Shown: piece after piece, positions 52,578-64,000 of the stretch
How positions within the stretch are numbered: position 1 is the stretch's first letter
How the letters are laid out: each line of letters opens with the position of its first letter
Source of the DNA: Thermostichus sp047461615
GTDB lineage: Bacteria > Cyanobacteriota > Cyanobacteriia > Thermostichales > Thermostichaceae
Assembly (NCBI RefSeq): GCF_047461615.1
Contig: NZ_JANSHI010000015.1
Span: forward strand, 7,721-71,720
Length of the DNA: 64,000 nucleotides
Direction of reading: 5' to 3'
The notes under the pieces: model-generated
The model's database searches: none
What the model was told of the DNA's origin: nothing
Seen by the model: the letters and a program-made list of their open reading frames with translations, nothing else
Program-made: the position numbers and the translations under genes

Positions 52578-53919
52578 GAAAAACTGCCGGAAAAAGAATG
52601 GGAGCCAGCTAGGCGGACAGCCTCAGCATCTACTCAGTATCTCTAGCCTTGGCAGGCCTCGTCCAGGAAAAGCAAGGCACCGACTGCGCCAGGCAGCCTG
52701 GCTGATGCTGGGCAATGGGCTGCGCTTAGGGTTGTCTGGAGCCTATTTCGTCCTGTTGGCGCGGCTGTTGGGCCCAGAAGCATTTGGGGTGTTCTCCGCC
52801 ATCTTGGCCTGCAGCAATCTAGCTGCCCCCTTTGGCTATTGGGGCCAGTCAGAGCTGCTGATCCAGCGCCTAAGCGGCCGAGGAGCCGCAGCATCTGCCC
52901 AGGAGATCGCTCCCAGCTTGTGGCTGGTCGGACTGGGCTGCGGTGGGATAGTGCTGCTGTTAACACCTCTGCTGAGCCTTTGGCTAGCCGGGATCTCCCC
53001 CCTTGAGGTGGGCATCCTGCTGGGGAGCGACCTGCTGTTTATTGCCCTCCCCGAAGTGTACAGGGGGATCCTCATTGGGCAAGAGCAAGTTGCCGGGGTA
53101 GCCTTCATCGACACCGGCATGGCCCTAGGACGGGTTAGCGCCGTGCTGCTGGCGATGGTTTTGGGCTGGGGATCCCTGACCCAATGGGCTATCCTCTACG
53201 GGCTAATGGTGTTGGCAGTGCTGGGGGCAATGAGCTGGAGGATGCGGCGGTGGTGCGCTCCTTCTCTTGCGGCTCTGGACTGGCAAGAGGTAGGGCCACG
53301 GCTGAGAGCAGGTTGGGACTTTGCCGTAGGGCTGGCTGCGGCAAAAACCTTCGCCGACCTAGACAAGCTGCTTTTGCCTCGCCTGGCCTCGAGCGCAACA
53401 GGGGGGCTCTACAGCGCCGCCTACCGGGTCATCAACTTCTCGCAAACGCCGATGATTGCGCTGCTCACTAGCCACTTTGCCGAGCTGTGCCGCCAGGGTC
53501 AGCAGGGCCTGCCGCAGGGCTGCCGCTACGCCCGCCAGCTTTTCCCCTGGGTGGTCGGCTATGGCAGCTTGGCTACTCTGGGGGTGGCCCTAGGATCCTA
53601 CGGGATTCCTTGGCTGCTGGGATCCGCCTACCAAGAGACAGCTCTCATCCTGCGCTGGCTTAGTCCCGTCATTTTGCTAGAAGGGCTTCACCTGCTGCTG
53701 TCTCATCTGCTCACTGGCGCTGGCCTGCAAAAGCTGCGAAGCCGCCGACAACTGGCAGCTCTAGTCCTGAATGGAGCTTTGAACGGGATCTGGATCTCGG
53801 CGTGGGGGTGGCGGGGTGCAGCCCTGGCCACCTTGCTCTCGGAAGTGACCTTGGTGCTGGCTCTGCTGCTGCTAATCCGACAGGAATTGGGCCGCACCGC
53901 TGTCGCGAACGAGGACTAG
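52576..53919 (+). CDS. Wzx/MATE-like polysaccharide flippase
   Basis: A 447-residue polytopic membrane protein of the oligosaccharide flippase group. After a basic N-terminal tail come about 12 to 14 membrane helices, starting WLMLGNGLRLGLSGAYFVLL and LLGPEAFGVFSAILACSNL, with the family's short loop GLYSAAYRVINFSQTPM near the middle. It would flip lipid-linked sugars for capsule or exopolysaccharide, in line with the sugar transferase 9 kb away. I use the ATG at 52576, which overlaps the mrdA start codon; a TTG at 52570 is also open. Confidence 0.82.
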   Translation: MKNCRKKNGSQLGGQPQHLLSISSLGRPRPGKARHRLRQAAWLMLGNGLRLGLSGAYFVLLARLLGPEAFGVFSAILACSNLAAPFGYWGQSELLIQRLSGRGAAASAQEIAPSLWLVGLGCGGIVLLLTPLLSLWLAGISPLEVGILLGSDLLFIALPEVYRGILIGQEQVAGVAFIDTGMALGRVSAVLLAMVLGWGSLTQWAILYGLMVLAVLGAMSWRMRRWCAPSLAALDWQEVGPRLRAGWDFAVGLAAAKTFADLDKLLLPRLASSATGGLYSAAYRVINFSQTPMIALLTSHFAELCRQGQQGLPQGCRYARQLFPWVVGYGSLATLGVALGSYGIPWLLGSAYQETALILRWLSPVILLEGLHLLLSHLLTGAGLQKLRSRRQLAALVLNGALNGIWISAWGWRGAALATLLSEVTLVLALLLLIRQELGRTAVANED

Positions 53920-54039
53920 AGGAAAGCCTTGGCCAGTTTGGCCGGGATCTCCTCAAGCGCAGCCACAACGGCCAGTTTGGGCAAGAGCCCTCCACCCCTA
54001 GCCCGATACCATAGCCTCAGAGTCGTTCCCCAGCCAAGA

Positions 54040-55332
54040 ATGAGCAGATTCTCGGCAAGCCAGATCCCGCTTTTGGTTCTGTTTGGCCTGTTGCTCTTGG
54101 GCCTTTGGCCCACGCACGGGATGGGATCCCAGGAAACCCCTCTGCGGCTCCCGTTCCAGCCGACCGTGACCTACGGGGAAGGGTATGGAGAAGAGGCGGT
54201 GGCCCAGCAAGCCCAAAGTCGCTTTGCGCTAAAACTCTTCGATCACTTGCTCCGGCAGCAGCCGCGAGAGAACCTTTTTTTCTCCCCCTTGAGCATTCGC
54301 CTAGCCTTGAGCCTGCTGTACAACGGCGCTGCTGGAGAGACCCAAGCGGCAATGGCCAAGGTCCTGGAGGCCCAGGAACTCTCCCTCAATGAGTTGAACT
54401 GGACCACTGCTCAGATGGTGCGCTGGCTGGCGGAAAGGTCGCAAACAGCAGGGCCAATCCAGGTGCAAATGGCCAACGGCCTTTGGGTCGATACCACCCT
54501 CACCTTGCGGCCTCCCTTTTTGCAAGCCCTGGCCACCTATTACCAAGCAGTGGCCAATCGGGTGGAGCTGGGATCCCCTCAAACGGTGCAGGCCATCAAC
54601 CGTTGGGTAGCCGAGCGCACCCAGGGCAAGATTGACCGCCTCGTGGATCGCCTCAGCCGTGAAGACAGGATGGTTTTGCTCAACGCCATCTATTTCAGGG
54701 GAAAGTGGACCCAGCCCTTCGATCCGGCCCTGACAGAGCCCCAGCCCTTCACCCGCCCGGATGGCAGCCGTGTCCAAGTGCCGATGATGGCCCAATCCGG
54801 CCGCTACGGCTACCGGGAGACCAAGCAGCTCCAGGTGGTGCGCCTGCCCTATGGGGAAGGGGAGCTGGCCCTGCTGATCCTGCTGCCGAAACCGGGAGTA
54901 AGCTTAGAAGCCCTGCGGCAGGAGCTCAGCCCAGAAACGTGGCAAGAATGGACGGGATCCCTGCCCACCCGCCCCGGCTCGGTGCGGATCCCCAAGCTTA
55001 AGCTGGCCTACGAGACCGATCTGGGGCCGGCTTTGCAGCAGTTGGGCCTGGGGATCGCCTTTTCCCGTCGGGCCGATTTCAGCCAGATGACCCCAGAGCC
55101 GACGCAGGTCAGCAGAGTCTTGCACAAGGCGGCCCTCGAAGTCAACGAAGAGGGATCCGAGGCGGCAGCCGCCACTGGCGTGCTTGTCTCGCGCACCGCT
55201 CTGGACCGGCAAGAACCCTTCCAATTCGTAGCGGATCGCCCCTTCTGGTTGGCCATTGTGGCCTCGGGATCCGGCGGCAACCCGGCGGCTCAAACGCTGC
55301 TGTTTATGGGATCCGTAGTAGACCCGAAGTAG
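54040..55332 (+). CDS. Serpin-family protease inhibitor, secreted
   Basis: A 430-residue serpin. Residues 1-25 form a signal peptide (LLVLFGLLLLGLWPTHGMGS), so it acts outside the cytoplasm. Signature regions: NLFFSPLSIRLALSLLYNGA, MVLLNAIYFRGKWTQPFD and a C-terminal block FQFVADRPFWLAIV. The reactive-centre hinge is EVNEEGSEAAAATGV, with small residues at P12-P9 and Thr at P8, the pattern of inhibitory serpins. Counting from the hinge puts P1 at Thr or the Arg before it (VSRTAL). The ATG at 54040 is chosen; the open frame starts at 53929. It is on its own between the flippase and rqcH. Serpins are rare in bacteria and often found in thermophiles. Confidence 0.92.
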   Translation: MSRFSASQIPLLVLFGLLLLGLWPTHGMGSQETPLRLPFQPTVTYGEGYGEEAVAQQAQSRFALKLFDHLLRQQPRENLFFSPLSIRLALSLLYNGAAGETQAAMAKVLEAQELSLNELNWTTAQMVRWLAERSQTAGPIQVQMANGLWVDTTLTLRPPFLQALATYYQAVANRVELGSPQTVQAINRWVAERTQGKIDRLVDRLSREDRMVLLNAIYFRGKWTQPFDPALTEPQPFTRPDGSRVQVPMMAQSGRYGYRETKQLQVVRLPYGEGELALLILLPKPGVSLEALRQELSPETWQEWTGSLPTRPGSVRIPKLKLAYETDLGPALQQLGLGIAFSRRADFSQMTPEPTQVSRVLHKAALEVNEEGSEAAAATGVLVSRTALDRQEPFQFVADRPFWLAIVASGSGGNPAAQTLLFMGSVVDPK

Positions 55333-55335
55333 AGG

Positions 55336-57117
55336 CTACAACAGGGCTGGGAGACTCTCCACAAGCAACTGAGCGCGGCCGGGGCGCCCCCACAGCACCT
55401 GCTCGTGCTTGTAGACCACCATTCCAGGGGGAGATCCCTTGGGCTTAAAGACGCATTTGGGGCGGGTATAGACCACGGGCACCTGCTCGCTGAAGCGGCC
55501 GCGGCTAAAATAGGCCGCCAAGTCGGCAGCCGCTTGGAGATCTTCGCTTTCGGCCACCGCCCCTGGAGGTAGGCGCAACAGCACATGGCTGCCCGGGATC
55601 TCCTGGGCATGGAACCACCAGTCCTGGTCTTGGGCGACGCGAAAGGTCAGCCGCTCATTTTGCCAGTTGTTGCGCCCCACCCAGATAGAAAAGCCACTGG
55701 GGCTAGTGAAGCGATAGGGGTTGAAGCTGGCTGAGGAGGCCCGCCTAGATCCCTCTAGCCGGCTGGGGCTTTCTAGGTAGCCTTGCTGAATCAGCTCCGC
55801 CTCAATTTCCTGGAGGACGGCCAAGTCCTGGGGCTCGCGGTAGGCTTCTAGCTGCTGCAGGGACGCTTCCACCTGCTCTAGGTAGCGGATCTCTTGCGCT
55901 ACAGCTTCTAGCAAAGGTCGGACGGCCTCCTGGGCTCGCTTTTGTTTGCGGTGCTTGCGGTAGTAGGCCTGGGCGTTGAGAACAGCGTTTTTCTCCGGAT
56001 CCAGGAGGATCTTGACCCTCTGGCCGCTGGCAAAATCCGGCAGCTCAATCGAGCTCAGCCCTGGCCGCCAGAGGTGGAGATGGGCCATGAGGAGATCGGC
56101 AGCCTGCTTGGAGGCTTCGGCCTGGGCCGAGTCGGCCAACATCTTCTCAAAGTGCTCGCGCCGCTGGCGGAGTTTTTTCAGCAGGGCAGCTAGCTTTTGC
56201 CCCAGACGCTGCCGCTCCCGCTCAAAGCGTTCGCGGTTGAGCTGGGCTTGGTAGTAGGTTTCAAGGAGCTGGTGCAAGTTGGGCTGAACGGGATCCCCGC
56301 TGGAGCCCCCCCAGCCGAGAACAGTGTACCCCTGGGGGGTGAGTGCCGGCTCAAACCGGCCTGTTTCCAGCCGAGCCAGCCAGTCCTGCCACCAAAAAAA
56401 CAGGGCCTGCCACTCCTGGGGCGAGAGTTGGCTGCTGGGGGTTTGGGGTGGGATCCCGGCCTGCAGGCACATCGCCTCTGCCAAATGCCGGCTGAGGCCA
56501 CGGTAGCCGCGCAGCAGCCGTTGACTGATGGGGCCAGGGATCAAGGCAAGGCGCTCCTGCCACTGGGAGAAGGGCTCGGCTTGGTGCGGGATGGGATCGC
56601 TGAGGGCAGGGGGAGCTTCGTAAAGTAGACCCGGCTGCACGGGGCGGACCCGCGACTGCCGCTCGCTGACCCCGTGGCCACAGGCCAAGATCACGCCCCC
56701 CTCGTCCACCAGGATGGCATTGCTGTACTTGCCCATGACTTCGAGATAAAGGTGGCGTTGAGGGGGATCCCCAGGGCGAGGACCAAAGCGAAAGTCAATC
56801 ACCCGCTCCCACTCGTCCAGCAGCGCCAGCTCTGTCAAGGCCAAGCCCCGCAGGTGCCGCTGCAGCTGTTGGCCAAATGGGAAGTCCTCTGCCTCCTTAG
56901 GGGGAGCCTGACAGAGGTGAACTCGGGCCGCCTGGGGATGCCAAGACAGGAGCAAGCAAGGCCGGGCCGTGAGGGTGCGTAGGCCAATCACCACTGTCCA
57001 GAGATCCGTCTGCTGGATCCACTCCACGCGGGCAGGCAGCAAGGGATCCCCGCCGGCCTCAGCCCGTTTGAGATCCGCCAGCACCGCCCGGAGGGTGGTC
57101 AGGTCAACCGGTTGCAT
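55336..57117 (-). CDS. rqcH: RqcH/NFACT ribosome quality-control protein
   Basis: A 593-residue NFACT protein (FbpA/Rqc2 homologue). The N-terminal NFACT-N domain (1-250), a helix-hairpin and coiled-coil middle (LNRERFERERQRLGQKLAAL ... EASKQAADLLMAHLHL) and a C-terminal NFACT-R domain with WVGRNNWQNERLTFRVAQDQ and WWFHAQEIPGSHVLLRL are all visible. RqcH binds stalled 50S-peptidyl-tRNA and adds alanine tails that mark the chain for decay. The stop converges on the serpin with 3 bp between. ATG at 57117. Confidence 0.93.
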   Translation of the reverse strand: MQPVDLTTLRAVLADLKRAEAGGDPLLPARVEWIQQTDLWTVVIGLRTLTARPCLLLSWHPQAARVHLCQAPPKEAEDFPFGQQLQRHLRGLALTELALLDEWERVIDFRFGPRPGDPPQRHLYLEVMGKYSNAILVDEGGVILACGHGVSERQSRVRPVQPGLLYEAPPALSDPIPHQAEPFSQWQERLALIPGPISQRLLRGYRGLSRHLAEAMCLQAGIPPQTPSSQLSPQEWQALFFWWQDWLARLETGRFEPALTPQGYTVLGWGGSSGDPVQPNLHQLLETYYQAQLNRERFERERQRLGQKLAALLKKLRQRREHFEKMLADSAQAEASKQAADLLMAHLHLWRPGLSSIELPDFASGQRVKILLDPEKNAVLNAQAYYRKHRKQKRAQEAVRPLLEAVAQEIRYLEQVEASLQQLEAYREPQDLAVLQEIEAELIQQGYLESPSRLEGSRRASSASFNPYRFTSPSGFSIWVGRNNWQNERLTFRVAQDQDWWFHAQEIPGSHVLLRLPPGAVAESEDLQAAADLAAYFSRGRFSEQVPVVYTRPKCVFKPKGSPPGMVVYKHEQVLWGRPGRAQLLVESLPALL

Positions 57118-57199
57118 CCCTGCTGCTCCTTAGGGCGAGCTAAAGTCTAGGCGCCCTGCCACCGCCAGCGGCTCAAAGCCGCAGGGAGAGAGGCGTCAC

Positions 57200-57769
57200 C
57201 TACTCCTCATCCTCGCCCGCCTCGTCTAGATCCAAGAGCAGCGCACTAAGCTGATTGAAAAGAGCAGGAGAGTCCTCTGGATCCAGCAGGTAGGGATCCC
57301 CCTCGTCGGGCAGGGCGACGTAAATGAGCGGCGGCTCAAGGGGGGTAAAAACGCCGTACTTTTTGTCCTGGTGGAAGAAAGTAGCCAACAGTTGGAACTC
57401 CTGGGCTTCCTCCTCGCTTTCGCCCAGCTCAAACACATCTTCCTCTTCCACGGGGGGCAGCTCTCCCTGCACCGTCAGGATGTCAAAGCCGTTTTGCTGC
57501 AGGGTCAGGTTCAACTCCCCCAAAACCGCTTGGAGGGTGGGGAGAGCCGCCTGGAGCTCCTCGGGATCCGGCTCATCCAGGATCCCTTCCATCTCTGCAT
57601 CTCCATTCTGCCCGGGCTCCTCCTCCCACACCAGCACTTTGATGACGGCATCCAGGGGGGTGGCCAAGGCATAGACCTGATCCTCAATGACCACCCGTCT
57701 TAGCACCTCGCACTTGAGAGGCTGGTTTTGCTCGTCGCGGAGCTCCAGGGTTTCGCAAGACTTAGCCAT
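57200..57769 (-). CDS. DUF3727/DUF1292-like acidic protein
   Basis: A 189-residue protein from the ATG at 57769. It is strongly acidic (many Glu/Asp runs, such as PPVEEEDVFELGESEEEAQE and DLDEAGEDEE at the end). The order LRDEQNQPLKCEVLRRVVIE ... FQLLATFFHQDKKYGVFTPL fits the cyanobacterial/plastid DUF3727 with two DUF1292-like beta units. Function unknown. It lies upstream of rqcH by 82 bp on the same strand and may be co-transcribed; it is divergent from the helicase gene across 155 bp. Confidence 0.8.
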   Translation of the reverse strand: MAKSCETLELRDEQNQPLKCEVLRRVVIEDQVYALATPLDAVIKVLVWEEEPGQNGDAEMEGILDEPDPEELQAALPTLQAVLGELNLTLQQNGFDILTVQGELPPVEEEDVFELGESEEEAQEFQLLATFFHQDKKYGVFTPLEPPLIYVALPDEGDPYLLDPEDSPALFNQLSALLLDLDEAGEDEE

Positions 57770-57924
57770 GGAAAACAGCCCAGATTGACATCCTCCCCAC
57801 CCTCCTGGCTTGCCAAAGCCCACTGCCCGCCCAGGCAAACCCGTAGCAGTAGGGCGAGGCTTCTTCTTGATTCTACTGGGACAACAGCTAGTTTAAGCTT
57901 GTTCCGTGGCGCCTTTTGGGTTCC

Positions 57925-60794
57925 ATGCAGCCTGGCTCAGTTGTTCGCTTCCGCCACCGCGAGTGGGTGGTGCTTCCGGGGGATACCGAGGAAGTCCTGG
58001 TGCTCCGGCCCCTGACTGGCACCCCTAAGGAGGGGGTTCACGTCCACCGGCGGCTTATGCATCTGGTGGGAGGTACCCTGCCCTTTGAGCGGGTTACCCC
58101 TGCCTCATTTCCCCTGCCAAGCGCCAAGAATGTTTCCGACGCTACAAGCACTTACCTTCTCTGGCAGGCTGCCCGGCTAATTCTACGGGAGGGAGCCACC
58201 CCCTTCCGCTCCCTGGGCCGCATCTCCATCCGTCCACGGGTGTACCAGTTTGTGCCGCTGCTCATGGCCCTGCGCCTGGATCCGGTGCGGCTATTGATTG
58301 CCGACGACGTGGGGGTAGGCAAAACCATTGAGGCGCTGCTGATAGCCAGAGAGCTTTGGGATCGCGGCGAGATCCGACGCCTTTGCATCCTGTGTCCCCC
58401 TTACCTCTGCGAGCAGTGGGCCAGTGAGCTGGCGGAAAAGTTTAACCTGGAGCCCGTGATCCTCCGCTCGGGAACGGTGGGGCAACTGGAGCGGAAAACC
58501 CCCCCTGGGCGCAGCCTCTACGAACACTTCCCTGTCCAGGTGGCCAGCATTGACTTCCTCAAGACTGAGCGCAACCGCCACCAGTTTCTGCAGTTTTGTC
58601 CTGAGCTGGTCATTGCCGACGAAGTCCATGGGGCAGCGGCAGCTCCAGGCAGAAGCCAGCAGGAACGCCATAGCCTGCTCAAAGCGGTGGCCCAAAAGCC
58701 CAGCCGCCACTTGATCCTGCTGACGGCCACCCCCCACAGTGGCATTCCAGAGGCCTTTCGCTCGCTGCTGGGGCTGTTGCGACCTGAGTTTGAGGGGTGG
58801 GATCTCCAGGCTCTCTCAGAAGAGCAACGTCTCCAGCTAGCCCGTCACTTTGTCCAGCGCACCCGGCGGGACATTAGGGAGACCTGGCAAGAGCTGACCT
58901 GTTTTCCAACCCGCGAAGCTGGAGATGCAACCTACACTCTTTCTGAGCGGCAGCGGGAGCTGTTTGAGCGCACCTATGCCTTTTGCTCAGAGTTGGTGCG
59001 GACAGGAGAACATCTGGAGCAGCGGCGGCGGCGAGTGCGCTACTGGGGTGCTTTGGCTCTCTTGCGCTGTGTGATGTCCAGCCCAGCAGCAGCCGTGGCC
59101 GCCTTGCGCCATCGCAGCGGCCTAACCCCGGAGGCAGAAGACGTTGAGGCGGAGTTGAGCCGCTGGGTGTTCGAGTCGGCAGAAGAGCGGGTTGACGATG
59201 AATGGTCAGCGCTAGCTCTAGAAGCTGGAGATAGCGACCGCCGCCGGCTACAAGCTCTGGCTCGGCTAGCTGAACACCTGCAGGGCCCCGAGCACGACAC
59301 CAAGTTGGCGCGGGCCATTGAGTTGGTGAAGAGGTTGCTCGAAGAAGGCTTTCACCCCATCCTCTGGTGCCGCTACGTAGCCACAGCGGAGTACCTGGCC
59401 AGCCACCTGCGGCAACACCTGGGATCCGCCGCCCAAGTAGCCTGCGTAACCGGCAGGATGGGGGACGAGGAGCGCAAGGCCAAGATCGCCGAACTGGCCG
59501 TTGAGCAGCCCCGGGTACTGGTGGCCACCGACTGCCTTTCGGAAGGGATCAACCTGCAGGAAAAGTTTACCGCCGTCATCCACTACGACCTACCCTGGAA
59601 CCCCAATCGGCTGGAGCAGCGGGAGGGGCGGGTGGATCGCTACGGCCAAAAAGCCGACCGGGTCAAGGTGATCCGCTTTTTTGGGCAGGACAACCCCATC
59701 GACGGCGTGGTGCTGAAGGTGTTGCTGGACAAGGCGCGGGAAATCCACCGCACCCTCGGCACCCCGGTGCCTGTCCCAGAAGCCAGCGAAAGCGTTACCC
59801 AGGCTGTGCTGGAAGCCCTCTTCCTGCGCCAAGGAGAGTGGTCAGCCGAGCGCCAGTTGGTGCTGGATCTGGACGGAGAAGTGCTCAAGTTTCACCAGCA
59901 GTGGGAGGAGCAGGCCCAGCGGGAAAAGCTCAACCGCACTCGCTTTGCCCAGCGGGCCCTCAAGCCTGAAGAAGTGCAGCGGGAGCTGGAGGCTGCAGAT
60001 GCTGTCCTAGGGGATCCCGACGCCGTCCGCGAGTTTTTCTTGACTGCCGCCCAGCGCCTCAACCTGACGGTAACCCCCCAGAAGCAGCCTGGAGTTTACC
60101 AGGTGAGTGTGGGCGCCGAGGCCACCGCCACCCTGCCGGAAGCCCTTCGCCTGGCTCTACCCGCTTCCAAGAGCGGGCGCTGGCTCATTAGCTTTGACTC
60201 GCCTACACCGCCAGGGGCGGAGTATGTTGGCCGCAACCACCGCTTTGTGGCTGCCCTGGCCCATTTTTTGCTGGAGGAGGCCCTCAGCGCTGGGGAGAAT
60301 CCCCTCATCTGCCGCTGTGGCGCTCTCCGCAGCCGGGCTGTAGCTGAGCTCACCACCCTCTTGCTGCTGCGGGTGCGCTACCTGCTGGAGCTATCCCAAA
60401 ACCAGCCTCTTTTGGGGGAGGAGGTGTTGGTGCTGGGTGGGGTTGGCCTGGAAAGGGGGGAGGCCCAGTGGCTGGAGACAGCCACCGCTTGGCAACTGCT
60501 GGCCAAAGCCAAGCCGGATGCCAACCTGCCCTTGGCAGAAAAACAGGAGCTGGTCGAGCATCTCCTGGCCTGTCTTGGCCCCTGGCCGGAAACAGGGGAA
60601 AACTGGGGAACAGGGCACCCCCTGCAGCAGGCGGTGCGGGAGCGGATTGGCCAGCGGGCTAGTGAGCTGGAGGCTGCCCACAGGCGCATCCGTCAGGCGG
60701 TGTCGCTGCAGGTGCGGGGCCTGCAGGTAAAGCCGCAGTTTCCCCCGGATCTTCTGGGACTTCTGGTTCTCCAACCTTTGGTGGGCGAGCAGCA

Positions 60795-60798
<4 letters not shown>
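57925..60798 (+). CDS. drmD: SNF2-type helicase, DrmD-like (class 1 DISARM)
   Basis: A 957-residue SF2 helicase from the ATG at 57925. The N terminus (MQPGSVVRFRHREWVVLPGD) is a small beta domain seen in DrmD proteins as I recall them. The motor shows motif I ADDVGVGKTIEA (127-138), DEVH (232-235), TATPHSG (268-273) and motif VI QREGRVDRYGQ. The rest is a long helical C-terminal part. It overlaps the next gene, an adenine methylase, by 4 nt (ATGA). A DrmD helicase followed by a DrmMI methylase is how class 1 DISARM anti-phage operons begin. drmA, drmB and drmC would be expected beyond the window. A stand-alone helicase-methylase pair is the alternative. Confidence 0.85.

Positions 60799-64000
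<3,202 letters not shown>

Overview
The window is a 64 kb stretch of a cyanobacterial chromosome. A phycocyanin (cpc) operon, an NDH-1 subunit found only in oxygenic phototrophs (NdhM), PipX, CpcT, MgdA and several cyanobacteria-only DUF proteins fix the group. GC is about 60 % by eye, start codons are often GTG or TTG, and the genes are packed on both strands. The octamer GGGATCCC and its GGATCC core occur very often, while the usual cyanobacterial HIP1 octamer GCGATCGC was not seen. Together this looks like a hot-spring unicellular Synechococcus (Thermostichus / 'JA' type). That placement is an inference from gene content, not from a database search.

Layout. 1-4.3 kb: light harvesting. cpcB-cpcA-cpcC-cpcE on the minus strand, with the lyase gene cpcT divergent from it across a 0.7 kb regulatory region that holds an RpaB-type HLR1 repeat. 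4.4-15.5 kb: pheS, pipX, a coiled-coil protein, a solo LolD/MacB-type ATPase, a metallo-beta-lactamase-fold protein, a degenerate glycosyltransferase, rplU-rpmA, a PRC-barrel protein, a dnaJ/cbpM-like pair, and an M28 peptidase with a CbbY-like phosphatase. 15.6-23.7 kb: lpdA, a methyltransferase, tldD, glgB, tatA, ndhM and a DUF2996 gene. 23.8-27 kb: glgA2 and a GH57 branching enzyme; with glgB nearby this gives a glycogen-building neighbourhood with two unrelated branching enzymes. 27-37 kb: ilvB (with an added zinc ribbon), a FlK-like thioesterase, a TIR-TPR protein, a BlaI/BlaR1-like pair, serS, ilvC and mgdA.

37-57.8 kb: a YlqD-like protein, hemC, an unrecognised secreted protein, a DUF2157 membrane protein, purC, an exopolysaccharide sugar transferase, an ETF-quinone oxidoreductase, a DUF2079 membrane protein, a Nudix hydrolase, a SPOR protein, cobD, hup, mrdA (PBP2) divergent from a Wzx-like flippase, a serpin, rqcH and a DUF3727 gene.

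57.9-64 kb: the right edge runs into what looks like a class 1 DISARM anti-phage operon: a SNF2-type helicase (DrmD-like) with a 4-nt overlap to an N6-adenine methylase (DrmMI-like) that continues past the window. The resident GGATCC motif thins out through these two genes and disappears in the last 1.3 kb, which fits a more recently acquired island. No tRNA, rRNA, CRISPR array, insertion sequence or prophage was found. The two defence-flavoured items (the DISARM edge and the TIR-TPR protein), the loss of Asn72 in CpcB, the zinc-ribbon acetolactate synthase and the iterated GGGATCCC motif are the points most worth a second look.
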